From assembly GCA_003415625.1 (NCBI GenBank), contig PYIU01000007.1, forward strand, positions 372,001-436,000: DNA of 64,000 bases, read 5' to 3'. The stretch is from Aquanectria penicillioides. Taxonomy: Eukaryota; Ascomycota; Sordariomycetes; Hypocreales; Nectriaceae. The notes below the pieces were generated by a model that did no database searches, was not told the DNA's origin, and saw only the letters and a list, made by a program, of their open reading frames with translations. Below, in pieces: positions 1 through 11,690 of this stretch; the stretch's first letter is position 1; every line of letters starts with the position of its first letter. The translations under genes were made by a program, and so were the position numbers.

Positions 1-712
1 AGGGCATGTCTGTAACTCTGCAAGCAATGGTTTCTCTACGCAAACTATGGAGCTTTGATGAACAAATCAGGTGACAGCTGACCACCAACCTCGCATCATA
101 TGCAACTAGCCATGTTTTTGACAGCTTTTGGCCTCCGCAGTACGAACCATGCGTCGGCCCTTCTCTTCTTTTCGCCGGGCGTGAGACGTCTTGTGATCGA
201 CAAACCAACACTGACCCCGCTACACGGCACAGCTTGACTCCACCATGCATTACGAGACTCCCCGGAACTATGACCACGAGTGTCGTCGTCTCGGGGCACG
301 GGTGAGGTTACACCGAGTAGCTGCAGGCCTGTTGGCTGTTGGTGCGGTACTATGTACAGGGATTGATTCGGCAATGAAGCCGCTCATCATGCCACCCCAC
401 ATTCTCCAAATTACCCCAGACCCCGGAAAATCATGTCCCTAGTGCTCTGTTTCAGGCAGTCGCAGGCGTTTACAACCTTGAATTGGCAAATTCTGTGCCT
501 ATCACTCTAAAAATTGGCTTTTACCCAGTATCCCCGGTCGTCCAGGGTGGGAGGAGGGTGTCATGCCTCGGCAGTGATGATGCCGGCGTATTTGCCTATC
601 TCATCATCGATATCCATCAACCAAGGACTTTTAAATACGAAAGCCCTTCCCACAAGTTTTGTTTATGTTACACCGTCCGAAACAGTCTTGAAATTCCTCT
701 TACTTCCTTACG
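1..712. other. gene-free left edge and MFS promoter
   Basis: No supported gene. Short open frames here lack any recognisable family and overlap on both strands. The last 100 bases are the likely core promoter of the transporter that begins at 713, with an AT-rich TTTTAAATA-like element at about 629-638, roughly 80 bases before the start codon. Confidence 0.5.
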
Positions 713-2489
713 ATGGCTACCGAGGGTAGGACAAGTGGCGATCCAGCCGTGGACACCAACTCGATCAATGGAGACGAAAAAGTACCCAATGGAGAAACTC
801 AACAGCTCAACACTGCATCGGTTGCACTGGCCGCAGCGGTTGCGGAGCAGAAACCTAACCCATGGAGCCCGAATATGATAAAGCTGTATCTCATTATGGG
901 TTTGGGATACCTGGTATCAACCATGAATGGTTATGGTAAGCAACCAACTCAAACACCCCTCTGGCAATGCACTGACAATACCTAGACAGCTCTCTTATGG
1001 GGTCGATCAACGCCATGACTCCCTACCAAGAGACCTTCGGGCTCGACGGCGCAGGTTCAACAACTGGAATCGTTTTCATCATCTATAATCTTGGTCAGAT
1101 TGCAGCATTTCCATTCTGTGGATTGATTGCGGACGGCTTTGGCAGACGTTGGTGTATCTTTGCAGGATGCCTTATTGTTGATATCGGACTGCCGTGCAGG
1201 CGACCTCAAACGGACTTGGTCAGTTCATCGGTGGACGATTTATCCTGGGCTTCGGAGCATCTATTGCGTCAGCTGCAGCACCAGCCTACACCGTGGAACT
1301 GGCCCACCCAGCGTACCGTGGATTCATGGCAGGCATGTAAGTGTTTAAATCTCATATCCCCGCCCCGAATTTATTCATGCTAATTTTGCTTCTAGGTACA
1401 ACAATCTGTGGTGGTTGGGAAATATCATTGCAGGTTGGGCAACCTATGGTTCGAACCTACACTTCACCACTTCATGGGCATGGAGAATTCCCACAGTTGT
1501 TCAGGCTGGAATGCCTACCATCGCTATGCTGGTGATCCTGTTCTTTCCCGAATCTCCACGTTGGCTTATCGCAAAAGACCGAACAGAGGAGGCTCTGGAC
1601 ATCCTTGCGAAATATCACGGCGAAGGGAATGTCGACAGTGCGATTGTACAACTACAGTATCGTGAGATCATGGAGCAGAATAACATGTACCGGACCGAGA
1701 ACCCGTGGTGGGATTACCGTGAGCTCGTCAATACTCGAGCTGCTCGTTATCGCTTGGGAATGGTCATCGGAATGTCCTTTTTTGGACAATGGAGTGGCAA
1801 CAATGTTGTTAGGTGAGAGACCCTCGATCGAATGACTTTCAACTCGTGCTAACGTTATCAGCTACTTCATGCCCGAGATGATCAAGTCGGCCGGCATTAC
1901 TAACACCAACACTCAACTCCTTATCAACGCCATCAATCCCATCTTTTCTATGATCGGTGCGGTCTATGGTGCATCGCTTCTAGATAGGCTTGGACGAAGG
2001 CCAATGATGCTGTGGGGTTTAACTGGAGCATTGATTTCCTACATTTTCCTGACAGCCTTCACTGCTCAAACCGCGAACCACCCCAACTTGTCCTATGGAG
2101 TTATTGTCGCTATTTATATTTTCGGAATTTTCTTCGCTTGGGGTTTTACACCCCTCCAAACACTTTATGCTGTCGAATGTCTCGAGAATCGAACTCGCGC
2201 AAAAGGCTCAGGACTCAACTTTCTGTTTCTGAACATTGCTATGGTTGTCAATACGTGGGGCATTAGTGAAGGCATCAGAAAGTTGGGATGGAAGCTCTAC
2301 GTCATCTATATCGTGTGGATCGGTGTTGAAATGGTCGTTATCTACTTTTGGTTTGTGGAGACGGCTGGCAAGACACTCGAGGAGATGAGCGAAGTCTTCG
2401 AAGCACCCAATCCCAGGAAAGAGAGTACTAGGAAGCACAAAGTGGAAGTGGATCAAAGCGGAAGGGTTGTTAATGTGAGTGAAGCGTAG
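713..2489 (+). CDS. MFS sugar transporter (hexose/lactose permease type), one frameshift
   Basis: A 12-segment major facilitator of the sugar porter family, expected in the plasma membrane as a proton-coupled sugar importer. Exons are 713-935, 986-1336, 1396-1812 and 1862-2489, all with GT-AG introns of 49-59 nt. Family signatures seen are GFGRRW after segment 2, PAYTVELAHPAYRG, PESPRWL before the central loop, DRLGRRP in the second half, and a terminal ETAGKTLEEM related to PETKGKTLEE. The exon sum is 1619 nt, one short of 540 codons. The frame breaks at about 1186-1190, between GCLIV and TAVQATSNG, where GGACTGCC would need one more base (GGAACTGCC). All other parts keep frame, so this is either a recent inactivating deletion or an assembly error. 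Sugar specificity (lactose, cellobiose or hexose) cannot be read from the sequence. Confidence 0.88.
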
Positions 2490-4329
2490 GCGTAGTTATT
2501 TATCACCGTAAATAATACGTCTCCTCGGGGAAAAGAAATGGTGTTCCGATCTTTGCAGTGATGCCTGACAGCGGTAGGTTCATCACAACAGGTTCCCCAA
2601 TGTAGGATTCCAATAATCTAGGAGCAATGGAACTTGAAACATGAAAGTTAATTCACATGTGATGTAAGAATACACCGGCGCTGAAGCTGAACTATTCCTT
2701 TCCATGAATGCGACTAAGCGGACGTTACATCGCTGCGTTACTCCAATGGGTGTCGACCTTGTGATTGCTTTCAAGAGGCCCCAGTGGATCAATCATTTCG
2801 TCCTCTCCACATGCTACGTAACACCAGCTTTTTAGCTAGTTTTCGGGCCACCGCCTCCTTATTGGTATTCGTAAAAAGTCCTGAATGATACCAAGCATGG
2901 AACCACCGTAGTCTCGTTCTGGCAAATTCCCCGATACAAGCGTGCCAATCAGGTTTCCACAAGCCCTCCCCTGCAAGCAACCCCTCAGGCTTAATGGAGC
3001 TGAGATGTGTGGTGAGTTTACCACATTAACGTAATGCAAGAGTTGGGTTGCCTTTCGCGGGATTTGAAACTTAAATACAGATCTTAGTCACCTATTGGCT
3101 AGTATTTGAACATCCAATGTACTCTAGGATGTTATGGTGGCACCGGAGCAGGGATAGTGCCTTCGCGATATGCATCCGCCAAGGAACCAGATCATCTATG
3201 TAGAATAAAATATACGAACATCTATTGATTTAAAAATGAAATTAGATCTAATGAGAATTGGCTTGTTTTTGATTAGACTTGCGATGCTGGTATAATCTTG
3301 AAGTTATTGGGGTCCAGGAGGCGTGATCGTGGTAATAATGACAAATCCTAATATCTCAAGAAAGATATTGAAAAATATATCTATAGTAGAATTAAAATAA
3401 TAATCCTACTCCTTTTGTTCCGCAGGCAAGTTCAAATGATAGGGTGATAGCGAGAGTGCCTCGTTTTCCTCGTAAACCCCCAATGTCTCAAAGAACAAAT
3501 GCCAAGAATTACATCTCCACGAAGGTGAAATGGTATTCTAAGGCGTCCCAATACTTGGCTTCTTGCTTCAGGCTTCTCTTTGAGGGAAAACTACTTCTAA
3601 ATGTGGATTTGTGGCTAAATAATATCGATCCAAGATAGTCTCCTCACAGATCAAGCATCCATGGCGCATCTTGGCAGATGTTCTTGTCACCAAATCCAAT
3701 CATAACATGCACTAATTACTACTTTTCTAAGTCGACTTCTTGCCTACTGCAAAAATAGCAATTTAATTTGGCCAACGAAACTGACTGCTGTAGTCCGACT
3801 TTCCCGCATATCCTGATAATGCCTGCTCAGTCTATCGATAGAAACCAACCTATGTGTGTCAAGGCTGCCCACATTGCACACGAGACTCAACATAGTTTGC
3901 TCTGGCTACAGTTATGAACCAGGATGCAGGAATCCAACAATTAAGCGACGCGTCAGCTGCTAGGAATAAACTCACTTAGCGAGCACGGTAATGCAGCGTG
4001 CCGAAACAAGCACCGCAGTTTGCAGATTCAGTTTACCCGAGCCAACACGCCTAATATCGTGGGGAACAGGAGACGAATAGATCCTACGTTTTGCAGATAT
4101 TTTTCGAGCTGGCTCCACCCTCGTACTGTTGATCAGGTCATTCTACCTGTTAAAGTTGTCTATTGGTTGTGCCTGCAGGGGTCCAGTTCCCACTCATCAT
4201 GCATATCGCGCATCAACCTGCTCACGAGTGGCGGGACGCAGTTCATACAAATGTATGCTCAGTGCGGATTCCGGTTCGTGATGCCTTCTACATTTCCTCT
4301 TAATTTGCTCAAACCATCCAGATACAGCA
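2490..4329. other. gene-free spacer with AT-rich core
   Basis: About 1.8 kb without a supportable gene. The part at 3180-3420 is strikingly AT-rich compared with the flanks. Short minus-strand frames at 2790-3040 match nothing recognised. The last few hundred bases are the promoter side of the methyltransferase gene. Confidence 0.5.
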
Positions 4330-5425
4330 ATGTCTGAAGTTCACGGCCAAGCGCCCCTGCAACCGCAGGAACCGGAAACTCATCCAACCATTCTAGAAGC
4401 AGACCCGGCGATCCAACAAGATGACGACAATGACTCCGCGATCGACCAGGGTAGTATTATAGCTTCCACCACGGCATCTCTTTCTGAGAGTATTCTTGAC
4501 TACCGCCGTCTGCATGGCCGCACATATCAGAACACAAAAACAGCAGAGTATTGGGCACCGAATGACGAGAAACAAAACCAAGGACTGGATCTGATTCACA
4601 ACGGACTTTTGATGCTTTTTGACGACCAGCTATACTTTGCGCCCATTGGAAAATCCATCGATAGGGTGTTGGACGTGGCAACGGGCACAGGCATCTGGGC
4701 GATTGATTTCGCTGACCAGTTTCCCAACGCAGAAGTGATTGGTACCGATCTCAGCCCGATCCAGCCGTCCTGGGTGCCACCCAACGTCAAATTCATGATC
4801 GATGATTGTCTTCTGGATTGGACCTGGCCAGAGGATCATTTTGACTTTATTCACATGCGGGCGCTGTATGGCAGCGTTCCTGACTGGGCTGAGCTGTACA
4901 AGAAGGCGTTTCGTCACGTTAAACCAGGTGGTTGGTTCCAAAATTTGGAAATGGGTGTCCACCTCCAATCAGATCATGTCAAATTTGGAGAGGACCATGT
5001 TTTCAATCAGATGGCTAATTTGGTCTATAAAGCCGGAGACAAGATTGGCAGATCGTTCCAAATTGTAGAAGGCCATACCATGAAGCAGCACATAGAGGAT
5101 GCGGGGTTTGTCGATATTGTCGAGAAAAAGTACAAGGTCCCACTTCATGGCTGGCCGAAGGATCCCAAACTCCAGCAGGCTGGTGCATTATTCCAACTGG
5201 CGTTTGACGAGAGTCTGGAAGGCTTGAATTCTTTCCTTTTGATGGAGGTACTTGGCTGGCAGCCCGACGAATCAATGGTTCTTCAATCAAAGATGCGACA
5301 AGAAAGTCGGAAGATATCGAACTGCCACTGGTTTCCGATGTGAGTATGCTGACTACATGAGGTGTACGGAGACTGACTGCGCGTACAGAACGGTCGTTTA
5401 TGGTCGAAAACCCGAGGCTTCATGA
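4330..5425 (+). CDS. LaeA-like class I SAM-dependent methyltransferase
   Basis: A 348-residue methyltransferase of the large fungal LaeA-like/TAM family. Exon 1 is 4330-5339 and exon 2 is 5389-5425; the 49-nt intron starts GTGAGT and ends ACAG. Splicing replaces a premature TGA with the usual C-terminal TVVYGRKPEAS. The SAM-binding motif I is VLDVATGTGIWAIDFA at residues 113-128, followed by the acidic motif VIGTDLSP near 137-143. The family signatures DFIHMRALYGSVPDW (172-186) and VKPGGWFQNLEM (197-208) follow. The first 50 residues are acidic and disordered. LaeA itself is a nuclear regulator of secondary metabolism, but most paralogues of this type have unknown substrates, and this one is not next to a recognisable biosynthetic backbone gene. 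Function beyond methyl transfer is therefore open. Confidence 0.9.
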
Positions 5426-7750
5426 GCTAAATGACCCCAAGACGCTATTGCAATCAGCAGAACCAATATATGGAGAGAGGGATTACATCATGGTTCCGGC
5501 TCCAATATTGGCGACCCTCCTGGCTTGGACCGATTTGTTATCATCATAACGCTGGGAAGTGGGTGTAGACGGAGAAAGAGAGTAGAGAAAGGTTGCTGTT
5601 ATTTGCGTAGAATCTAAACATATTACCTTGCGCATTTTGCACTGCCTTATTTGAAGATGGGATTCCTAGGCTGGGCTTGCATATCTGAAGAGTGGTGTGA
5701 CTCGAAGCTCACCTACGCTCAGATAGCATCGTATGAACATGGTATGGTGAGGGTCAATGCAAACAAATACCCAATCTGCACTGAACGGACTGATATTTTT
5801 CTGCGATAATTTCATCCAAATTGCATTGGCTCTCGTTTCATTCGTTCCCTGTCCTCGGGCTTCACTACCCGAGAATACCCCATTCCCAGGCTTTCATTGA
5901 ACTCGAGATATTTCTCTCCAGTTATGAGATGTAGGGTAAACTGTGGGTGCGGGGTTACACCTGGACACTGATAATCTACTGTGTGCTGTTGGTCGGCATT
6001 TGCTTGGACTCATTGCCAGGGGCTTTGAGTCTAAGAAAAGCAATCTTCTAAAATTCTATTGTTCCACAGAAAGACGCGATTCTCATCTTCTTTGTAATCA
6101 GATCACGGAAACCATCCGATTGAGCTCGGCATCACGAAGCCGAAAGGAGGATGAATTGTAACATAGCAAAAGTTGACTGCAGCCCCGCAATCGTGCTTGG
6201 AACGCCTGAGCGCGTGCATCATGTTTGGTTAATATTAGCACAATGCTGGCTTCGCTGCCGAATTCCGTGAAGGCCAGGACGCGACCAAAAAAGCAAATCA
6301 GGACCACGCGTTCCAGGCCCAAGCCCAAGCTCCAGCTCCAGCTCCAGCTCCAGCTCCAGCTCTTGTCACGTCATAGACACATGTTGCTCTTCTGCTACAG
6401 CTCCAATGCGGTCCCTTTTGCGATTCGGCTGATGCCGACTGATGCGGGGTCGGCAGGGTTGGGCTCACGGCGCGTCGCTCACCGCGATTTCTTCCAATTT
6501 GGCACACCATAGGGCGCAGGAATGACCTTCCGCTCGAGGCTGATTGCTTGCGATGGAGGCCTGCGGGCTTTGTGCAAAGTGCTCCCGTGCGGAGGGAGTA
6601 CAATGCCATCATAAATCACATGTTTTAATTTTGATGCTAGGCCATTTCTATCCCATGAACCTTAGAACTATATTCTATGACGCGACTGTTTTGCACCGCA
6701 TTAGCTAAAGGTGCCTCGGAATAGTGACTTGGAATTCATCAGAAAAGAATTGTGAAGAGCCAGAATGCGTTCCTCGTTACATTTCTACGAACAACAGTAG
6801 ACGCTATACTTCAAGAGAGCTGATAGAAGGCACGATTGTGGCCCTGGCCGAATCAAATCCATGATCTGAAGGAGCCAGTGAGTCCATTGTCCAGATATAG
6901 TCTTTTTGACTATTCAAACCGCAATTAACAAGAAGGCAATTATTTTCTAACAGTCGAGAAAGGGAGGGGACATTCGAAGCCAAAATGTTCAGATTCTACT
7001 CCTGATTCGTACAGTGACTAGTATTAGATAGTTCATAGGGCGCCTGATTCTTCAGTCAGATCAAGTTTTGCTAATTCACATCGCTCAACAAATAATCGGC
7101 GTCCTGGGGGCGGAATATCCAACGCCTATCTCGTCGTTGATACCAATTCACAAAATGTATGTAGAAGTGAGTCAATTAGATTTACACTCTCGTCATAGTC
7201 CCTCAACAAGTCCGCCCATCGTGACTAGTGAGCTCTCGAGTTCATGTTCCACCACCTCGGCGCCAAGCCCCGAGTCAAACATTGCTCATTTTTTGAGAAT
7301 TGTCTAACTTATCAAGCAGTTACCAGCGGCCGACATGATGTTTCCTGGAACAATTCATCCCCCCTACACAAAAGACATATTCAGCAGATAGGATCAAGAA
7401 TTGTTGGACTCGGTATGAGATGAGTGGACAAGCATAAGCGATAAGCATATCTTCCAGTAGACTAAAAGCGACCAGACTTCTCATGCAGTTTACTGCTGAC
7501 TACTGAGAGATTTCTTAGTCAGCATCCGGCATTTGCGGCAATTACTATTTAGAACCCACTCGTGGCAAAGTTCGAGGTTGTCATCACCACCCAACTGGCC
7601 CAAAACGTGCGTTTCAACAAGCAGCATGCTTTTCAACTTTTATTTATCGCCGGATGTTTCGCCCTTAGTCTCACTTGGGTTTTCAAGCTCAGTATTCTAT
7701 GATTGACCGATGACTTGACGACAACGCTCTCCTATAGCAGGATCTTAAAC
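5426..7750. other. gene-free spacer
   Basis: About 2.3 kb with no supportable gene. It holds a short AGCTCC microsatellite near 6330 and otherwise mixed AT-rich sequence. The far end is the promoter side of the transcription-factor-like gene at 7751. Confidence 0.5.
6328..6362. repeat. (AGCTCC)n microsatellite
   Basis: Nearly six perfect copies of a 6-base unit in a gene-free stretch. An open frame across it reads as Leu-Gln repeats on plus and Gly-Ala repeats on minus, and neither looks like a real protein. Confidence 0.9.
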
Positions 7751-9478
7751 ATGCCAAAATACGAGTTTCTCGTTTCCAATGGCATGCCAGTGCCGGCCAC
7801 AAAATCTGTTCGGAGTCATGCAATCAAGACTTCCCTTCAACTGCGTTCCAAGAAGGTAGCGGGCGAAGATTCGCTAGATGGCGAAACAGACTCAAAACGG
7901 ATAGTGCAGTGCAAGAAGGACCTGAGAGGTCGCTTCAGACTGGAAACAGCTCCAAAAAAGGATCCGAAGCGCAACTTGGGGGGGAAGAAACTGATTAAAA
8001 CTCACCATCCTGACTTTTACGAGGCATCAGATGCATCAACTGATTGCGTATTTGCTTCTGATATCTATTACCAGTTGCCAGAAATCGCTCAGCTTGGAAT
8101 TCATATCCTTGACCCATTTGGAACAATTCCATTACAACAAAATCCCAGGATTGACATGTTAATAAAACACTGTAGGTTATGGTCCTGTATAAAAATATGC
8201 AATCTGCTCACTCTCCTCCAGTCATGGTGTTCTTTGACTACCTAACTACAACAGTCCCCAGCAACAAGACCTGGCTCAGTCTCGCACTTCAAGACCCACT
8301 CCTAATGCGTGTTTCCCTTTCCATGACAGCGTCTTTCGGCGCTTCAAAAACATCATTATTTAGTCGTCATCTACGGATTGAAGGATTGAAGCTTCGGGGC
8401 GAAGCCATCAACCAAATCAATTCATTACTCCACGACGGCCAGGTATCCGAAAATTTACTTGCTGCCATTGCATTCCTAGGACAAGCTGCAGTGAGTTCCT
8501 AAATCCAGTCAATTAGAGTTTAACTCCTCGCTTTGTACATGATCATTAACATTAGGATCACAGGTGCTAGATAATGCAGCCGAAGAAGCAGATGTCCATC
8601 TTCAAGGGCTACAGGGTCTGATAGCTGAAAGAGGAGGCATCGAGTCTATCAAGAATTACCAAGTTGGTCGGTTTATTAACTGGTATGTTTACCAAAATCA
8701 TAATTCGGTCCAAAACAAAGATAACAAGTTATATCTAACCTATCCCAGGGTGGACCTTGCAGTAGCTACAGCTCGAGGCCGAAGGCCTTTGTTTCCTCTG
8801 AACTATGACTTGGACAGGGTCAAACTTCCCAGACACATTATAGAAGCTTCTTTGCATCCAAGCTTATCCCGTCTTCAGAACCTTGGGCCAGGACACGAAA
8901 CCGTAATGGCAGTCATCCAACTACTTCGGCAGCGAGTTATGGCCACCAAATGTAACATGGATCCAACATTACGAGATGTTCGTACACTTTCATTTTCTGC
9001 AGCCTTCTTATCACTCGATCATGTTGAGGACATTCCCACTACTCCACAAGAACAAGCCATACACACGCTATTCTTAGCATTGCATGTGTTCTTATGCGCT
9101 ACGATGAAACAAGATCATCGATGGACCGGGACAATCTCACGGACAATGTCGCGACGTTTACGGGATTGTCTAGGATTCGCACCAATGTTTTCTACGGCTT
9201 GGGAGTGTCATCTCCCGGAGTTACTTTGGGTTCTGTTCGTCGGTGCTGTGGCATCCGAGGAGTTTGCAAGCGGTCAAGGGAGCTGGTTTGTGTCACACAT
9301 CGAAATCGTCCGGGAAATTATGAAATGCGACACCAGGGCGGAGTTTGAGGGATATTTGTCTTATGTGGTGTGGGACGAGAAGTTTGGTAACAAACTTTTA
9401 GAAGACTGGTGGGCGAATGCTAACGATGTCGATGAAATTCCTCTCACTCCCGCTATCATCAACATGCCTCCTATGTAG
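7751..9478 (+). CDS. fungal transcription-factor-like protein (Fungal_trans_2 type, no zinc cluster)
   Basis: A 512-residue protein of the family often labelled tachykinin-like or Fungal_trans_2/DUF3468. Exons are 7751-8171, 8222-8490, 8564-8682 and 8749-9478, summing to exactly 513 codons. The start was placed at MPKYEFL because this N-terminus is typical; an upstream in-frame ATG at 7703 is less likely. After a short basic region (residues about 20-85), the central part carries FFDYLTTTVPSNKTWLSLALQDPLLMRVSLSMTAS-like and GLQGLIAERGGI-like helices common in fungal regulators. No CX2CX6C zinc cluster is present, so direct DNA binding is not shown. The third intron (8683-8748) is 66 nt, a multiple of three, with no stop, so its retention would add 22 residues. 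The gene is convergent with the next one, with 155 bases between stop codons. Confidence 0.82.
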
Positions 9479-9633
9479 AGGGTACAATCTTGCATTGACG
9501 GTAAGCATAATATCGTGGGTATACTAAAAAATAATTGATAACATCGCTCCTCTCACTCAACTCCGTATTGCTGAGTGATACCTGTGCTAGAAGACTACAA
9601 CAACCCAACCCTCCCTAAGATCATCGATCGCCT

Positions 9634-10967
9634 TTAGCGCGTCGATCCAGATCTTTGATCAAACTCATTGATTCTGGGGTTTGATTGGATATCCGCCACC
9701 AATTCAGTTTGATCATTTCCCATCTCAAAGACATTCGCATGACCGTGTTTGACGTTCTTGGATGTGTCAACATGATACGAGCGCGTAAGCATGATTCCGC
9801 CATGACTGAAATTCCGCGATGATTGACTTTGTTGCCCATAGTATGAAGAGCCCTTCTGATGTCTGACCAGGAACGCATTGATAGATGGAAGACAGGCACA
9901 TATCAATCCAATGCCTGCCTCGGCGTTGCTTTGCTTGATTAGTGAAAGGTCTTTTTTGTGCAGATTCTAACGTACCCAGATAAAATCACCTTGATGAACA
10001 CAATAGTTTGGTTTGTGGATTTGCCATCCGCGAGAATCAATGCCAGGCGGTAGATGCTGAATGCTGTAGCAATCCCCCCAGCACACAGAATGCCAATAAT
10101 TCGCAGTCGCTTCTTCAGGGGTAACTGCAATGACCATGTGAGAGGGGTGGGTAGTAACAAGATGACCAAATCGCTAACGACACTGATGATAGCATCAGCC
10201 GTAATGATTGCGCTCTGATCCAAGCATTTTCCTTTCTCTCCCTTCCAATAGGCGTCAATTGGCCAGCAGACAAATATTTTGATGAACAGGCCTGAACTGT
10301 AGTACAACACAATCATGGCCAGGAAAGTGTAAACTCCGATCATTATCTTCTTATGCACGGTTCCAAATACCCTGATGATAATCAGAACGAGTGCAAGCTT
10401 GACTGTCAAGGCCATTGGTGCATAGAAAATTGTCGCTGCATATCCAGACTATTATATACTAGGGTGAGAGAAATTTTTTGAGATTCGTTTTGGCAACGAA
10501 CCTGGAAGAAAGACTGGATATCTTCCTTGGGGACTTCCCATTGATTCAAACCACCTCCATAACTCGCAGCTGATGTCATCAGAATACGTATTGAATGAAA
10601 CCTTTTCAGACATTTACTCACCAAAGCAAGCCGTTATGCAATAGCCCATCATCAAAAACTACAGCTGCGTAAGCTTGATAACTTAAGGAGTTGATAACGG
10701 TTTATCATACGTATGCAGTGTATGTTGCGTCTAGAGGGAATTAACTATGGATGCGATGCCACCTTATAGAACAAACTTACAGTCATCCCATGAAAACTTT
10801 CCTCCAAACAATCTAAGTTTCGTGTAAAGGCGTAATCCGACAAAGGCAGACACGAATGCAACTGTGAGTCCTTGAGTCACGTAGGTGCATGTTCTCAAAA
10901 CATCTCTGGGGTTGGCGAGGTTTGGTTCAACGCCTGATGGTGGCTGGGCAGCACCCGGAAAGCTCAT
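9634..10967 (-). CDS. PTH11-like integral membrane protein (fungal rhodopsin-fold domain)
   Basis: A 359-residue, seven-helix membrane protein of the fungal rhodopsin-domain family that includes PTH11-like receptors, here without a CFEM domain. Read on minus, exons are 10967-10781, 10730-10711, 10658-10622, 10569-10502, 10448-9976 and 9928-9634, totalling exactly 360 codons with the stop. The second exon is only 20 nt. Without it the reading frame fails; with it the protein reads WDDYATYTAYFLMMGYCITACF continuously. Family marks are FSWDDY after helix 1, CWPIDAYW, the stretch LVILLLPTPLTWSLQLPLKKRLRI, and NAEAGIGLICACLPS before a disordered polar tail. Such proteins act at the plasma membrane and some sense surface cues, but most are uncharacterised. 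It is divergent from the old yellow enzyme at 11691. Confidence 0.85.
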
Positions 10968-11690
10968 TGCTAGAGAGGCTGTGTTGATATACGATTGAAA
11001 GCTGACTTTGGGATAGAAAGGTCATCAAATGATAATATCGAGGCGGGGAGCGTGGCATTCTTGTAGTTTCAAGGGGCTGGGATGAAAGAAATTTTCTTGC
11101 TCCATCGCGTGGGCTCATAAACCCTGATAAAGAGTAACTACAGGTTCCGAGCTTCCAGCAAGATTTGAAGGTGCTTTCGCATTGCTTTTGGTGGATTTTT
11201 GTTGGCGTAGCCGCAGGTCTCCGTTGCAGTCTCCACAGTTGCGACACTTAAGCAAGCAAGAACCCTGGTCTTTGTGATGGACGAATGATACACTTTGCTC
11301 GGCATCGCTGCGCTATTGGGTATGGAGGTGCCATACTACTCTGAGTAGCATCGACGCTGTGGACTGCATGTGAACTTTGGGGTGCAGTGGGATCCAACAA
11401 CCCTCATCTGCCGAGAGCCGATCCGAGGGGCAAGTTCTCAGAACCTGCAGGGGAAGCTCCGATGTTGCTTTGACATCCCTGATCCTGTTCAGATAAGTTA
11501 TTTCAACCCTGCTTAGATCATGAATACTTTTGATATGGATTTGGGCCAACAACTCCGTGTCGGGGTTCTCAAAGAGGACGCTCGGCTATTAAAGAGTGGT
11601 CCTCAACCCAATTCTGATTGACTGCCACCACCAACGTGCACGCCTCAATTCACGAAAGAAACTACGTACGCAACATCAAAAGCGTGCAAA
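10968..11690. promoter_or_regulatory. divergent intergenic promoter region
   Basis: The 723-base gap between the minus-strand PTH11-like gene and the plus-strand old yellow enzyme must hold both promoters. A TATTAAAG element at 11587-11594, about 100 bases before the oxidoreductase start codon, is a plausible TATA-like box. No specific operator was recognised. Confidence 0.45.

Noticed and set aside
1175..1198. Very short intron (GTTGAT...GCAG) as an explanation for the transporter frameshift
   Set aside because: It would be about 23 nt, well below the fungal minimum, and would delete conserved residues.
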